A DNA stretch of 64,000 nucleotides, from assembly GCA_949710005.1 (NCBI GenBank), contig OX453280.1, positions 15,544,733 through 15,608,732 of the forward strand, read 5' to 3'. This stretch comes from Ricordea florida (Eukaryota > Cnidaria > Anthozoa > Corallimorpharia > Ricordeidae). Position 1 is the stretch's first letter; every line of letters starts with the position of its first letter. Shown in pieces: positions 26,101 to 40,600 of this stretch. Under the pieces are notes generated by a model. The model was given only the letters and a program-made list of their open reading frames with translations, searched no databases and was not told the DNA's origin. Both the position numbers and the translations under genes were made by a program.

Positions 26101-28070
26101 CAAATGCTACAACATGGTGAAAATGGAATATTGATAACTAATTCGTGTAATGAGCACTGATTACATGAACTTTAGTACTCTCTGAGCCGTCTGCTCTAGA
26201 TTTAGCTGCCTTAAGTCAATATCTTTACAGTCAAAACTCAATAAGATCGCAAATTACGAAATATCTGATTTTCTGCATACATAATGCCCTGTCCTACTTG
26301 TACAAATCTGCTAACTTTTGGAATTGCAAAGATTATCCAAGCCAAGATATCATAGAACAACTTTTATTTTAGGGGCCCACGCTTTGGTCTGAATCACGCA
26401 TGCGTACTAACAAATAGTCTGATCTTGAATTCTGATTGAAATCGAATCGTTACAATCAAAATTTTCATCGCAAAATAAACTTTACTGCACACCACACTAA
26501 AACATGTATAGAAAAGATTCGAAATGATTCTATAACTTACCCCCCTAAATGACGGTCCTCCTGCCCATACAATCTCTTATAATGTATTTTCACCAAAATC
26601 AGTCAGGTCGAGTTTCTTGGCAGCCAGCTGCAGGTATCGTATCTCAGCTTCTAGAGTAAGTACAAACACGGGATAAAGTGCGTTTTAAAGTTCATTTCAA
26701 ATGCTACAACATGGTGAAAATGGAATATTGATAACTAATTCGTGTAATGAGCACTGATTACATGAACTTTAGTACTCTCTGAGCCGTCTGCTCTAGATTT
26801 AGCTGCCTTAAGTCAATATCTTTACAGTCAAAACTCAATAAGATCGCAAATTACGAAATATCTGATTTTCTGCATAGATAATGCCCTGTCCTACTTGTAC
26901 AAATCTGCTAACTTTTGGAATTGCAAAGATTATCCAAGCCAAGATATCATAGAACAACTTTTATTTTAGGGGCCCACGCTTTGGTCTGAATCACGCATGC
27001 GTACTAACAAATAGTCTGATCTTGAATTCTGATTGAAATCGAATCGTTACAATCAAAATTTTCATCGCAAAATAAACTTTACTGCACACCACACTAAAAC
27101 ATGTATAGAAAAGATTCGAAATGATTCTAAAACTTACCCCCCTAAATGACGGTCCTCCTGCCCATACAATCTCTTATAATGTATTTTCACCAAAATCAGT
27201 CAGGTCGAGTTTCTTGGCAGCCAGCTGCAGGTATCGTATCTCAGCTTCTAGAGTAAGTACAAACACGGGATAAAGTGCGTTTTAAAGTTCATTTCAAATG
27301 CTACAACATGGTGAAAATGGAATATTGATAACTAATTCGTGTAATGAGCACTGATTACATGAACTTTAGTACTCTCTGAGCCGTCTGCTCTAGATTTAGC
27401 TGCCTTAAGTCAATATCTTTACAGTCAAAACTCAATAAGATCGCAAATTACGAAATATCTGATTTTCTGCATAGATAATGCCCTGTCCTACTTGTACAAA
27501 TCTGCTAACTTTTGGAATTGCAAAGATTATCCAAGCCAAGATATCATAGAACAACTTTTATTTTAGGGGCCCACGCTTTGGTCTGAATCACGCATGCGTA
27601 CTAACAAATAGTCTGATCTTGAATTCTGATTGAAATCGAATCGTTACAATCAAAATTTTCATCGCAAAATAAACTTTACTGCACACCACACTAAAACATG
27701 TATAGAAAAGATTCGAAATGATTCTATAACTTACCCCCCTAAATGACGGTCCTCCTGCCCATACAATCTCTTATAATGTATTTTCACCAAAATCAGTCAG
27801 GTCGAGTTTCTTGGCAGCCAGCTGCAGGTATCGTATCTCAGCTTCTAGAGTAAGTACAAACACGGGATAAAGTGCGTTTTAAAGTTCATTTCAAATGCTA
27901 CAACATGGTGAAAATGGAATATTGATAACTAATTCGTGTAATGAGCACTGATTACATGAACTTTAGTACTCTCTGAGCCGTCTGCTCTAGATTTAGCTGC
28001 CTTAAGTCAATATCTTTACAGTCAAAACTCAATAAGATCGCAAATTACGAAATATCTGATTTTCTGCATA
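20170..28070. repeat. Left arm of a 60-unit-displaced duplication (end of unit 34 to start of unit 48)
   Basis: The barcode is: unit 35 478A; 36 404G; 37 221-222TT plus 523C; 38 none; 39 478A; 40 348A; 41 432-433AA, 459G and 523C; 42 221-222TT; 43 221-222TT plus 523C; 44 none; 45 22C; 46 275A; 47 none. This order recurs in units 95-107, 35,820 bp downstream. The limits are set by the nearest flanking differences: phase 478 in units 34/94 and phase 22 in units 48/108. Confidence 0.92.
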
Positions 28071-29243
28071 CATAATGCCCTGTCCTACTTGTACAAATCT
28101 GCTAACTTTTGGAATTGCAAAGATTATCCAAGCCAAGATATCATAGAACAACTTTTATTTTAGGGGCCCACGCTTTGGTCTGAATCACGCATGCGTACTA
28201 ACAAATAGTCTGATCTTGAATTCTGATTGAAATCGAATCGTTACAATCAAAATTTTCATCGCAAAATAAACTTTACTGCACACCACACTAAAACATGTAT
28301 AGAAAAGATTCGAAATGATTCTATAACTTACCCCCCTAAATGACGGTCCTCCTGCCCATACAATCTCTTATAATGTATTTTCACCAAAATCAGTCAGGTC
28401 GAGTTTCTTGGCAGCCAGCTGCAGGTATCGTATCTCAGCTTCTAGAGTAAGTACAAACACGGGATAAAGTGCGTTTTAAAGTTCATTTCAAATGCTACAA
28501 CATGGTGAAAATGGAATATTGATAACTAATTCGTGTAATGAGCACTGATTACATGAACTTTAGTACTCTCTGAGCCGTCTGCTCTAGATTTAGCTGCCTT
28601 AAGTCAATATCTTTACAGTCAAAACTCAATAAGATCGCAAATTACGAAATATCTGATTTTCTGCATACATAATTCCCTGTCCTACTTGTACAAATCTGCT
28701 AACTTTTGGAATTGCAAAGATTATCCAAGCCAAGATATCATAGAACAACTTTTATTTTAGGGGCCCACGCTTTGGTCTGAATCACGCATGCGTACTAACA
28801 AATAGTCTGATCTTGAATTCTGATTGAAATCGAATCGTTACAATCAAAATTTTCATCGCAAAATAAACTTTACTGCACACCACACTAAAACATGTATAGA
28901 AAAGATTCGAAATGATTCTATAACTTACCCCCCTAAATGACGGTCCTCCTGCCCATACGATCTCTTATAATGTATTTTCACCAAAATCAGTCAGGTCGAG
29001 TTTCTTGGCAGCCAGCTGCAGGTATCGTATCTCAGCTTCTAGAGTAAGTACAAACACGGGATAAAGTGCGTTTTAAAGTTCATTTCAAATGCTACAACAT
29101 GGTGAAAATGGAATATTGATAACTAATTCGTGTAATGAGCACTGATTACATGAACTTTAGTACTCTCTGAGCCGTCTGCTCTAGATTTAGCTGCCTTAAG
29201 TCAATATCTTTACAGTCAAAACTCAATAAGATCGCAAATTACG
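26259..29243. repeat. Units 45-49, first copy of a 6-unit-displaced block
   Basis: The order is 22C (45), 275A (46), none (47), 22C (48), and 22C plus 313G (49). Units 51-55 repeat it 3582 bp later. Unit 49 alone has an extra G to T at phase 28 (28674). Unit 50 between the copies also has 22C. Units 45-47 also belong to the larger 60-unit duplication, so two duplications overlap here. Confidence 0.8.
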
Positions 29244-29840
29244 AAATATCTGATTTTCTGCATACATAATGCCCTGTCCTACTTGTACAAATCTGCTAAC
29301 TTTTGGAATTGCAAAGATTATCCAAGCCAAGATATCATAGAACAACTTTTATTTTAGGGGCCCACGCTTTGGTCTGAATCACGCATGCGTACTAACAAAT
29401 AGTCTGATCTTGAATTCTGATTGAAATCGAATCGTTACAATCAAAATTTTCATCGCAAAATAAACTTTACTGCACACCACACTAAAACATGTATAGAAAA
29501 GATTCGAAATGATTCTATAACTTACCCCCCTAAATGACGGTCCTCCTGCCCATACAATCTCTTATAATGTATTTTCACCAAAATCAGTCAGGTCGAGTTT
29601 CTTGGCAGCCAGCTGCAGGTATCGTATCTCAGCTTCTAGAGTAAGTACAAACACGGGATAAAGTGCGTTTTAAAGTTCATTTCAAATGCTACAACATGGT
29701 GAAAATGGAATATTGATAACTAATTCGTGTAATGAGCACTGATTACATGAACTTTAGTACTCTCTGAGCCGTCTGCTCTAGATTTAGCTGCCTTAAGTCA
29801 ATATCTTTACAGTCAAAACTCAATAAGATCGCAAATTACG

Positions 29841-32825
29841 AAATATCTGATTTTCTGCATACATAATGCCCTGTCCTACTTGTACAAATCTGCTAACTTT
29901 TGGAATTGCAAAGATTATCCAAGCCAAGATATCATAGAACAACTTTTATTTTAGGGGCCCACGCTTTGGTCTGAATCACGCATGCGTACTAACAAATAGT
30001 CTGATCTTGAATTCTGATTGAAATCGAATCGTTACAATCAAAATTTTCATCGCAAAATAAACTTTACTGCACACCACACTAAAACATGTATAGAAAAGAT
30101 TCGAAATGATTCTATAACTTACCCCCCTAAATGACGGTCCTCCTGCCCATACAATCTCTTATAATGTATTTTCACCAAAATCAGTCAGGTCGAGTTTCTT
30201 GGCAGCCAGCTGCAGGTATCGTATCTCAGCTTCTAGAGTAAGTACAAACACGGGATAAAGTGCGTTTTAAAGTTCATTTCAAATGCTACAACATGGTGAA
30301 AATGGAATATTGATAACTAATTCGTGTAATGAGCACTGATTACATGAACTTTAGTACTCTCTGAGCCGTCTGCTCTAGATTTAGCTGCCTTAAGTCAATA
30401 TCTTTACAGTCAAAACTCAATAAGATCGCAAATTACGAAATATCTGATTTTCTGCATAGATAATGCCCTGTCCTACTTGTACAAATCTGCTAACTTTTGG
30501 AATTGCAAAGATTATCCAAGCCAAGATATCATAGAACAACTTTTATTTTAGGGGCCCACGCTTTGGTCTGAATCACGCATGCGTACTAACAAATAGTCTG
30601 ATCTTGAATTCTGATTGAAATCGAATCGTTACAATCAAAATTTTCATCGCAAAATAAACTTTACTGCACACCACACTAAAACATGTATAGAAAAGATTCG
30701 AAATGATTCTAAAACTTACCCCCCTAAATGACGGTCCTCCTGCCCATACAATCTCTTATAATGTATTTTCACCAAAATCAGTCAGGTCGAGTTTCTTGGC
30801 AGCCAGCTGCAGGTATCGTATCTCAGCTTCTAGAGTAAGTACAAACACGGGATAAAGTGCGTTTTAAAGTTCATTTCAAATGCTACAACATGGTGAAAAT
30901 GGAATATTGATAACTAATTCGTGTAATGAGCACTGATTACATGAACTTTAGTACTCTCTGAGCCGTCTGCTCTAGATTTAGCTGCCTTAAGTCAATATCT
31001 TTACAGTCAAAACTCAATAAGATCGCAAATTACGAAATATCTGATTTTCTGCATAGATAATGCCCTGTCCTACTTGTACAAATCTGCTAACTTTTGGAAT
31101 TGCAAAGATTATCCAAGCCAAGATATCATAGAACAACTTTTATTTTAGGGGCCCACGCTTTGGTCTGAATCACGCATGCGTACTAACAAATAGTCTGATC
31201 TTGAATTCTGATTGAAATCGAATCGTTACAATCAAAATTTTCATCGCAAAATAAACTTTACTGCACACCACACTAAAACATGTATAGAAAAGATTCGAAA
31301 TGATTCTATAACTTACCCCCCTAAATGACGGTCCTCCTGCCCATACAATCTCTTATAATGTATTTTCACCAAAATCAGTCAGGTCGAGTTTCTTGGCAGC
31401 CAGCTGCAGGTATCGTATCTCAGCTTCTAGAGTAAGTACAAACACGGGATAAAGTGCGTTTTAAAGTTCATTTCAAATGCTACAACATGGTGAAAATGGA
31501 ATATTGATAACTAATTCGTGTAATGAGCACTGATTACATGAACTTTAGTACTCTCTGAGCCGTCTGCTCTAGATTTAGCTGCCTTAAGTCAATATCTTTA
31601 CAGTCAAAACTCAATAAGATCGCAAATTACGAAATATCTGATTTTCTGCATACATAATGCCCTGTCCTACTTGTACAAATCTGCTAACTTTTGGAATTGC
31701 AAAGATTATCCAAGCCAAGATATCATAGAACAACTTTTATTTTAGGGGCCCACGCTTTGGTCTGAATCACGCATGCGTACTAACAAATAGTCTGATCTTG
31801 AATTCTGATTGAAATCGAATCGTTACAATCAAAATTTTCATCGCAAAATAAACTTTACTGCACACCACACTAAAACATGTATAGAAAAGATTCGAAATGA
31901 TTCTATAACTTACCCCCCTAAATGACGGTCCTCCTGCCCATACAATCTCTTATAATGTATTTTCACCAAAATCAGTCAGGTCGAGTTTCTTGGCAGCCAG
32001 CTGCAGGTATCGTATCTCAGCTTCTAGAGTAAGTACAAACACGGGATAAAGTGCGTTTTAAAGTTCATTTCAAATGCTACAACATGGTGAAAATGGAATA
32101 TTGATAACTAATTCGTGTAATGAGCACTGATTACATGAACTTTAGTACTCTCTGAGCCGTCTGCTCTAGATTTAGCTGCCTTAAGTCAATATCTTTACAG
32201 TCAAAACTCAATAAGATCGCAAATTACGAAATATCTGATTTTCTGCATACATAATGCCCTGTCCTACTTGTACAAATCTGCTAACTTTTGGAATTGCAAA
32301 GATTATCCAAGCCAAGATATCATAGAACAACTTTTATTTTAGGGGCCCACGCTTTGGTCTGAATCACGCATGCGTACTAACAAATAGTCTGATCTTGAAT
32401 TCTGATTGAAATCGAATCGTTACAATCAAAATTTTCATCGCAAAATAAACTTTACTGCACACCACACTAAAACATGTATAGAAAAGATTCGAAATGATTC
32501 TATAACTTACCCCCCTAAATGACGGTCCTCCTGCCCATACGATCTCTTATAATGTATTTTCACCAAAATCAGTCAGGTCGAGTTTCTTGGCAGCCAGCTG
32601 CAGGTATCGTATCTCAGCTTCTAGAGTAAGTACAAACACGGGATAAAGTGCGTTTTAAAGTTCATTTCAAATGCTACAACATGGTGAAAATGGAATATTG
32701 ATAACTAATTCGTGTAATGAGCACTGATTACATGAACTTTAGTACTCTCTGAGCCGTCTGCTCTAGATTTAGCTGCCTTAAGTCAATATCTTTACAGTCA
32801 AAACTCAATAAGATCGCAAATTACG
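29841..32825. repeat. Units 51-55, second copy of the 6-unit-displaced block
   Basis: The order 22C, 275A, none, 22C, 22C plus 313G (CATACGATC) matches units 45-49. Unit 56 is consensus whereas unit 50 has 22C, so the correspondence ends there. Nearby unit 58 again has 22C and unit 59 has a private C to A at phase 199. Confidence 0.8.
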
Positions 32826-35213
32826 AAATATCTGATTTTCTGCATAGATAATGCCCTGTCCTACTTGTACAAATCTGCTAACTTTTGGAATTGCAAAGAT
32901 TATCCAAGCCAAGATATCATAGAACAACTTTTATTTTAGGGGCCCACGCTTTGGTCTGAATCACGCATGCGTACTAACAAATAGTCTGATCTTGAATTCT
33001 GATTGAAATCGAATCGTTACAATCAAAATTTTCATCGCAAAATAAACTTTACTGCACACCACACTAAAACATGTATAGAAAAGATTCGAAATGATTCTAT
33101 AACTTACCCCCCTAAATGACGGTCCTCCTGCCCATACAATCTCTTATAATGTATTTTCACCAAAATCAGTCAGGTCGAGTTTCTTGGCAGCCAGCTGCAG
33201 GTATCGTATCTCAGCTTCTAGAGTAAGTACAAACACGGGATAAAGTGCGTTTTAAAGTTCATTTCAAATGCTACAACATGGTGAAAATGGAATATTGATA
33301 ACTAATTCGTGTAATGAGCACTGATTACATGAACTTTAGTACTCTCTGAGCCGTCTGCTCTAGATTTAGCTGCCTTAAGTCAATATCTTTACAGTCAAAA
33401 CTCAATAAGATCGCAAATTACGAAATATCTGATTTTCTGCATAGATAATGCCCTGTCCTACTTGTACAAATCTGCTAACTTTTGGAATTGCAAAGATTAT
33501 CCAAGCCAAGATATCATAGAACAACTTTTATTTTAGGGGCCCACGCTTTGGTCTGAATCACGCATGCGTACTAACAAATAGTCTGATCTTGAATTCTGAT
33601 TGAAATCGAATCGTTACAATCAAAATTTTCATCGCAAAATAAACTTTACTGCACACCACACTAAAACATGTATAGAAAAGATTCGAAATGATTCTATAAC
33701 TTACCCCCCTAAATGACGGTCCTCCTGCCCATACAATCTCTTATAATGTATTTTCACCAAAATCAGTCAGGTCGAGTTTCTTGGCAGCCAGCTGCAGGTA
33801 TCGTATCTCAGCTTCTAGAGTAAGTACAAACACGGGATAAAGTGCGTTTTAAAGTTCATTTCAAATGCTACAACATGGTGAAAATGGAATATTGATAACT
33901 AATTCGTGTAATGAGCACTGATTACATGAACTTTAGTACTCTCTGAGCCGTCTGCTCTAGATTTAGCTGCCTTAAGTCAATATCTTTACAGTCAAAACTC
34001 AATAAGATCGCAAATTACGAAATATCTGATTTTCTGCATACATAATGCCCTGTCCTACTTGTACAAATCTGCTAACTTTTGGAATTGCAAAGATTATCCA
34101 AGCCAAGATATCATAGAACAACTTTTATTTTAGGGGCCCACGCTTTGGTCTGAATCACGCATGCGTACTAACAAATAGTCTGATCTTGAATTCTGATTGA
34201 AATCGAATCGTTACAATCAAAATTTTCATCGCAAAATAAACTTTACTGCACACCACACTAAAACATGTATAGAAAAGATTCGAAATGATTCTATAACTTA
34301 CCCCCCTAAATGACGGTCCTCCTGCCCATACAATCTCTTATAATGTATTTTCACCAAAATCAGTCAGGTCGAGTTTCTTGGCAGCCAGCTGCAGGTATCG
34401 TATCTCAGCTTCTAGAGTAAGTACAAACACGGGATAAAGTGCGTTTTAAAGTTCATTTCAAATGCTACAACATGGTGAAAATGGAATATTGATAACTAAT
34501 TCGTGTAATGAGCACTGATTACATGAACTTTAGTACTCTCTGAGCCGTCTGCTCTAGATTTAGCTGCCTTAAGTCAATATCTTTACAGTCAAAACTCAAT
34601 AAGATCGCAAATTACGAAATATCTGATTTTCTGCATAGATAATGCCCTGTCCTACTTGTACAAATCTGCTAACTTTTGGAATTGCAAAGATTATCCAAGC
34701 CAAGATATCATAGAACAACTTTTATTTTAGGGGCCCACGCTTTGGTCTGAATCACGCATGCGTACTAACAAATAGTCTGATCTTGAATTCTGATTGAAAT
34801 CGAATCGTTACAATAAAAATTTTCATCGCAAAATAAACTTTACTGCACACCACACTAAAACATGTATAGAAAAGATTCGAAATGATTCTATAACTTACCC
34901 CCCTAAATGACGGTCCTCCTGCCCATACAATCTCTTATAATGTATTTTCACCAAAATCAGTCAGGTCGAGTTTCTTGGCAGCCAGCTGCAGGTATCGTAT
35001 CTCAGCTTCTAGAGTAAGTACAAACACGGGATAAAGTGCGTTTTAAAGTTCATTTCAAATGCTACAACATGGTGAAAATGGAATATTGATAACTAATTCG
35101 TGTAATGAGCACTGATTACATGAACTTTAGTACTCTCTGAGCCGTCTGCTCTAGATTTAGCTGCCTTAAGTCAATATCTTTACAGTCAAAACTCAATAAG
35201 ATCGCAAATTACG

Positions 35214-37004
35214 AAATATCTGATTTTCTGCATAGATAATGCCCTGTCCTACTTGTACAAATCTGCTAACTTTTGGAATTGCAAAGATTATCCAAGCCAA
35301 GATATCATAGAACAACTTTTATTTTAGGGGCCCACGCTTTGGTCTGAATCACGCATGCGTACTTGCAAATAGTCTGATCTTGAATTCTGATTGAAATCGA
35401 ATCGTTACAATCAAAATTTTTATCGGAAAATAAACTTTACTGCACACCACACTAAAACATGTATAGAAAAGATTCGAAATGATTCTATAACTTACCCCCC
35501 TAAATGACGGTCCTCCTGCCCATACAATCTCTTATAATGTATTTTCACCAAAATCAGTCAGGTCGAGTTTCTTGGCAGCCAGCTGCAGGTATCGTATCTC
35601 AGCTTCTAGAGTAAGTACAAACACGGGATAAAGTGCGTTTTAAAGTTCATTTCAAATGCTACAACATGGTGAAAATGGAATATTGATAACTAATTCGTGT
35701 AATGAGCACTGATTACATGAACTTTAGTACTCTCTGAGCCGTCTGCTCTAGATTTAGCTGCCTTAAGTCAATATCTTTACAGTCAAAACTCAATAAGATC
35801 GCAAATTACGAAATATCTGATTTTCTGCATAGATAATGCCCTGTCCTACTTGTACAAATCTGCTAACTTTTGGAATTGCAAAGATTATCCAAGCCAAGAT
35901 ATCATAGAACAACTTTTATTTTAGGGGCCAACGCTTTGGTCTGAATCACGCATGCGTACTAACAAATAGTCTGATCTTGAATTCTGATTGAAATCGAATC
36001 GTTACAATCAAAATTTTCATCGCAAAATAAACTTTACTGCACACCACACTAAAACATGTATAGAAAAGATTCGAAATGATTCTATAACTTACCCCCCTAA
36101 ATGACGGTCCTCCTGCCCATACAATCTCTTATAATGTATTTTCACCAAAATCAGTCAGGTCGAGTTTCTTGGCAGCCAGCTGCAGGTATCGTATCTCAGC
36201 TTCTAGAGTAAGTACAAACACGGGATAAAGTGCGTTTTAAAGTTCATTTCAAATGCTACAACATGGTGAAAATGGAATATTGATAACTAATTCGTGTAAT
36301 GAGCACTGATTACATGAACTTTAGTACTCTCTGAGCCGTCTGCTCTAGATTTAGCTGCCTTAAGTCAATATCTTTACAGTCAAAACTCAATAAGATCGCA
36401 AATTACGAAATATCTGATTTTCTGCATAGATAATGCCCTGTCCTACTTGTACAAATCTGCTAACTTTTGGAATTGCAAAGATTATCCAAGCCAAGATATC
36501 ATAGAACAACTTTTATTTTAGGGGCCCACGCTTTGGTCTGAATCACGCATGCGTACTTGCAAATAGTCTGATCTTGAATTCTGATTGAAATCGAATCGTT
36601 ACAATCAAAATTTTTATCGGAAAATAAACTTTACTGCACACCACACTAAAACATGTATAGAAAAGATTCGAAATGATTCTATAACTTACCCCCCTAAATG
36701 ACGGTCCTCCTGCCCATACAATCTCTTATAATGTATTTTCACCAAAATCAGTCAGGTCGAGTTTCTTGGCAGCCAGCTGCAGGTATCGTATCTCAGCTTC
36801 TAGAGTAAGTACAAACACGGGATAAAGTGCGTTTTAAAGTTCATTTCAAATGCTACAACATGGTGAAAATGGAATATTGATAACTAATTCGTGTAATGAG
36901 CACTGATTACATGAACTTTAGTACTCTCTGAGCCGTCTGCTCTAGATTTAGCTGCCTTAAGTCAATATCTTTACAGTCAAAACTCAATAAGATCGCAAAT
37001 TACG
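35214..37004. repeat. Units 60-62, first appearance of the TG/T/G haplotype
   Basis: Units 60 and 62 carry a linked set: 151-152 AA to TG (TACTTGCAAAT), 208 C to T and 213 C to G (TTTATCGGAAAA). Unit 61 carries C to A at phase 120 (GGGGCCAACG). The same triplet order appears in units 64-66, four units downstream, and again in units 79-81. Confidence 0.85.
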
Positions 37005-37601
37005 AAATATCTGATTTTCTGCATAGATAATGCCCTGTCCTACTTGTACAAATCTGCTAACTTTTGGAATTGCAAAGATTATCCAAGCCAAGATATCATA
37101 GAACAACTTTTATTTTAGGGGCCCACGCTTTGGTCTGAATCACGCATGCGTACTAACAAATAGTCTGATCTTGAATTCTGATTGAAATCGAATCGTTACA
37201 ATCAAAATTTTCATCGCAAAATAAACTTTACTGCACACCACACTAAAACATGTATAGAAAAGATTCGAAATGATTCTATAACTTACCCCCCTAAATGACG
37301 GTCCTCCTGCCCATACAATCTCTTATAATGTATTTTCACCAAAATCAGTCAGGTCGAGTTTCTTGGCAGCCAGCTGCAGGTATCGTATCTCAGCTTCTAG
37401 AGTAAGTACAAACACGGGATAAAGTGCGTTTTAAAGTTCATTTCAAATGCTACAACATGGTGAAAATGGAATATTGATAACTAATTCGTGTAATGAGCAC
37501 TGATTACATGAACTTTAGTACTCTCTGAGCCGTCTGCTCTAGATTTAGCTGCCTTAAGTCAATATCTTTACAGTCAAAACTCAATAAGATCGCAAATTAC
37601 G

Positions 37602-40600
37602 AAATATCTGATTTTCTGCATAGATAATGCCCTGTCCTACTTGTACAAATCTGCTAACTTTTGGAATTGCAAAGATTATCCAAGCCAAGATATCATAGAA
37701 CAACTTTTATTTTAGGGGCCCACGCTTTGGTCTGAATCACGCATGCGTACTTGCAAATAGTCTGATCTTGAATTCTGATTGAAATCGAATCGTTACAATC
37801 AAAATTTTTATCGGAAAATAAACTTTACTGCACACCACACTAAAACATGTATAGAAAAGATTCGAAATGATTCTATAACTTACCCCCCTAAATGACGGTC
37901 CTCCTGCCCATACAATCTCTTATAATGTATTTTCACCAAAATCAGTCAGGTCGAGTTTCTTGGCAGCCAGCTGCAGGTATCGTATCTCAGCTTCTAGAGT
38001 AAGTACAAACACGGGATAAAGTGCGTTTTAAAGTTCATTTCAAATGCTACAACATGGTGAAAATGGAATATTGATAACTAATTCGTGTAATGAGCACTGA
38101 TTACATGAACTTTAGTACTCTCTGAGCCGTCTGCTCTAGATTTAGCTGCCTTAAGTCAATATCTTTACAGTCAAAACTCAATAAGATCGCAAATTACGAA
38201 ATATCTGATTTTCTGCATAGATAATGCCCTGTCCTACTTGTACAAATCTGCTAACTTTTGGAATTGCAAAGATTATCCAAGCCAAGATATCATAGAACAA
38301 CTTTTATTTTAGGGGCCAACGCTTTGGTCTGAATCACGCATGCGTACTAACAAATAGTCTGATCTTGAATTCTGATTGAAATCGAATCGTTACAATCAAA
38401 ATTTTCATCGCAAAATAAACTTTACTGCACACCACACTAAAACATGTATAGAAAAGATTCGAAATGATTCTATAACTTACCCCCCTAAATGACGGTCCTC
38501 CTGCCCATACAATCTCTTATAATGTATTTTCACCAAAATCAGTCAGGTCGAGTTTCTTGGCAGCCAGCTGCAGGTATCGTATCTCAGCTTCTAGAGTAAG
38601 TACAAACACGGGATAAAGTGCGTTTTAAAGTTCATTTCAAATGCTACAACATGGTGAAAATGGAATATTGATAACTAATTCGTGTAATGAGCACTGATTA
38701 CATGAACTTTAGTACTCTCTGAGCCGTCTGCTCTAGATTTAGCTGCCTTAAGTCAATATCTTTACAGTCAAAACTCAATAAGATCGCAAATTACGAAATA
38801 TCTGATTTTCTGCATAGATAATGCCCTGTCCTACTTGTACAAATCTGCTAACTTTTGGAATTGCAAAGATTATCCAAGCCAAGATATCATAGAACAACTT
38901 TTATTTTAGGGGCCCACGCTTTGGTCTGAATCACGCATGCGTACTTGCAAATAGTCTGATCTTGAATTCTGATTGAAATCGAATCGTTACAATCAAAATT
39001 TTTATCGGAAAATAAACTTTACTGCACACCACACTAAAACATGTATAGAAAAGATTCGAAATGATTCTATAACTTACCCCCCTAAATGACGGTCCTCCTG
39101 CCCATACAATCTCTTATAATGTATTTTCACCAAAATCAGTCAGGTCGAGTTTCTTGGCAGCCAGCTGCAGGTATCGTATCTCAGCTTCTAGAGTAAGTAC
39201 AAACACGGGATAAAGTGCGTTTTAAAGTTCATTTCAAATGCTACAACATGGTGAAAATGGAATATTGATAACTAATTCGTGTAATGAGCACTGATTACAT
39301 GAACTTTAGTACTCTCTGAGCCGTCTGCTCTAGATTTAGCTGCCTTAAGTCAATATCTTTACAGTCAAAACTCAATAAGATCGCAAATTACGAAATATCT
39401 GATTTTCTGCATAGATAATGCCCTGTCCTACTTGTACAAATCTGCTAACTTTTGGAATTGCAAAGATTATCCAAGCCAAGATATCATAGAACAACTTTTA
39501 TTTTAGGGGCCCACGCTTTGGTCTGAATCACGCATGCGTACTAACAAATAGTCTGATCTTGAATTCTGATTGAAATCGAATCGTTACAATCAAAATTTTT
39601 ATCGGAAAATAAACTTTACTGCACACCACACTAAAACATGTATAGAAAAGATTCGAAATGATTCTATAACTTACCCCCCTAAATGACGGTCCTCCTGCCC
39701 ATACAATCTCTTATAATGTATTTTCACCAAAATCAGTCAGGTCGAGTTTCTTGGCAGCCAGCTGCAGGTATCGTATCTCAGCTTCTAGAGTAAGTACAAA
39801 CACGGGATAAAGTGCGTTTTAAAGTTCATTTCAAATGCTACAACATGGTGAAAATGGAATATTGATAACTAATTCGTGTAATGAGCACTGATTACATGAA
39901 CTTTAGTACTCTCTGAGCCGTCTGCTCTAGATTTAGCTGCCTTAAGTCAATATCTTTACAGTCAAAACTCAATAAGATCGCAAATTACGAAATATCTGAT
40001 TTTCTGCATAGATAATGCCCTGTCCTACTTGTACAAATCTGCTAACTTTTGGAATTGCAAAGATTATCCAAGCCAAGATATCATAGAACAACTTTTATTT
40101 TAGGGGCCCACGCTTTGGTCTGAATCACGCATGCGTACTAACAAATAGTCTGATCTTGAATTCTGATTGAAATCGAATCGTTACAATCAAAATTTTCATC
40201 GCAAAATAAACTTTACTGCACACCACACTAAAACATGTATAGAAAAGATTCGAAATGATTCTATAACTTACCCCCCTAAATGACGGTCCTCCTGCCCATA
40301 CAATCTCTTATAATGTATTTTCACCAAAATCAGTCAGGTCGAGTTTCTTGGCAGCCAGCTGCAGGTATCGTATCTCAGCTTCTAGAGTAAGTACAAACAC
40401 GGGATAAAGTGCGTTTTAAAGTTCATTTCAAATGCTACAACATGGTGAAAATGGAATATTGATAACTAATTCGTGTAATGAGCACTGATTACATGAACTT
40501 TAGTACTCTCTGAGCCGTCTGCTCTAGATTTAGCTGCCTTAAGTCAATATCTTTACAGTCAAAACTCATTAAGATCGCAAATTACGAAATATCTGATTTT

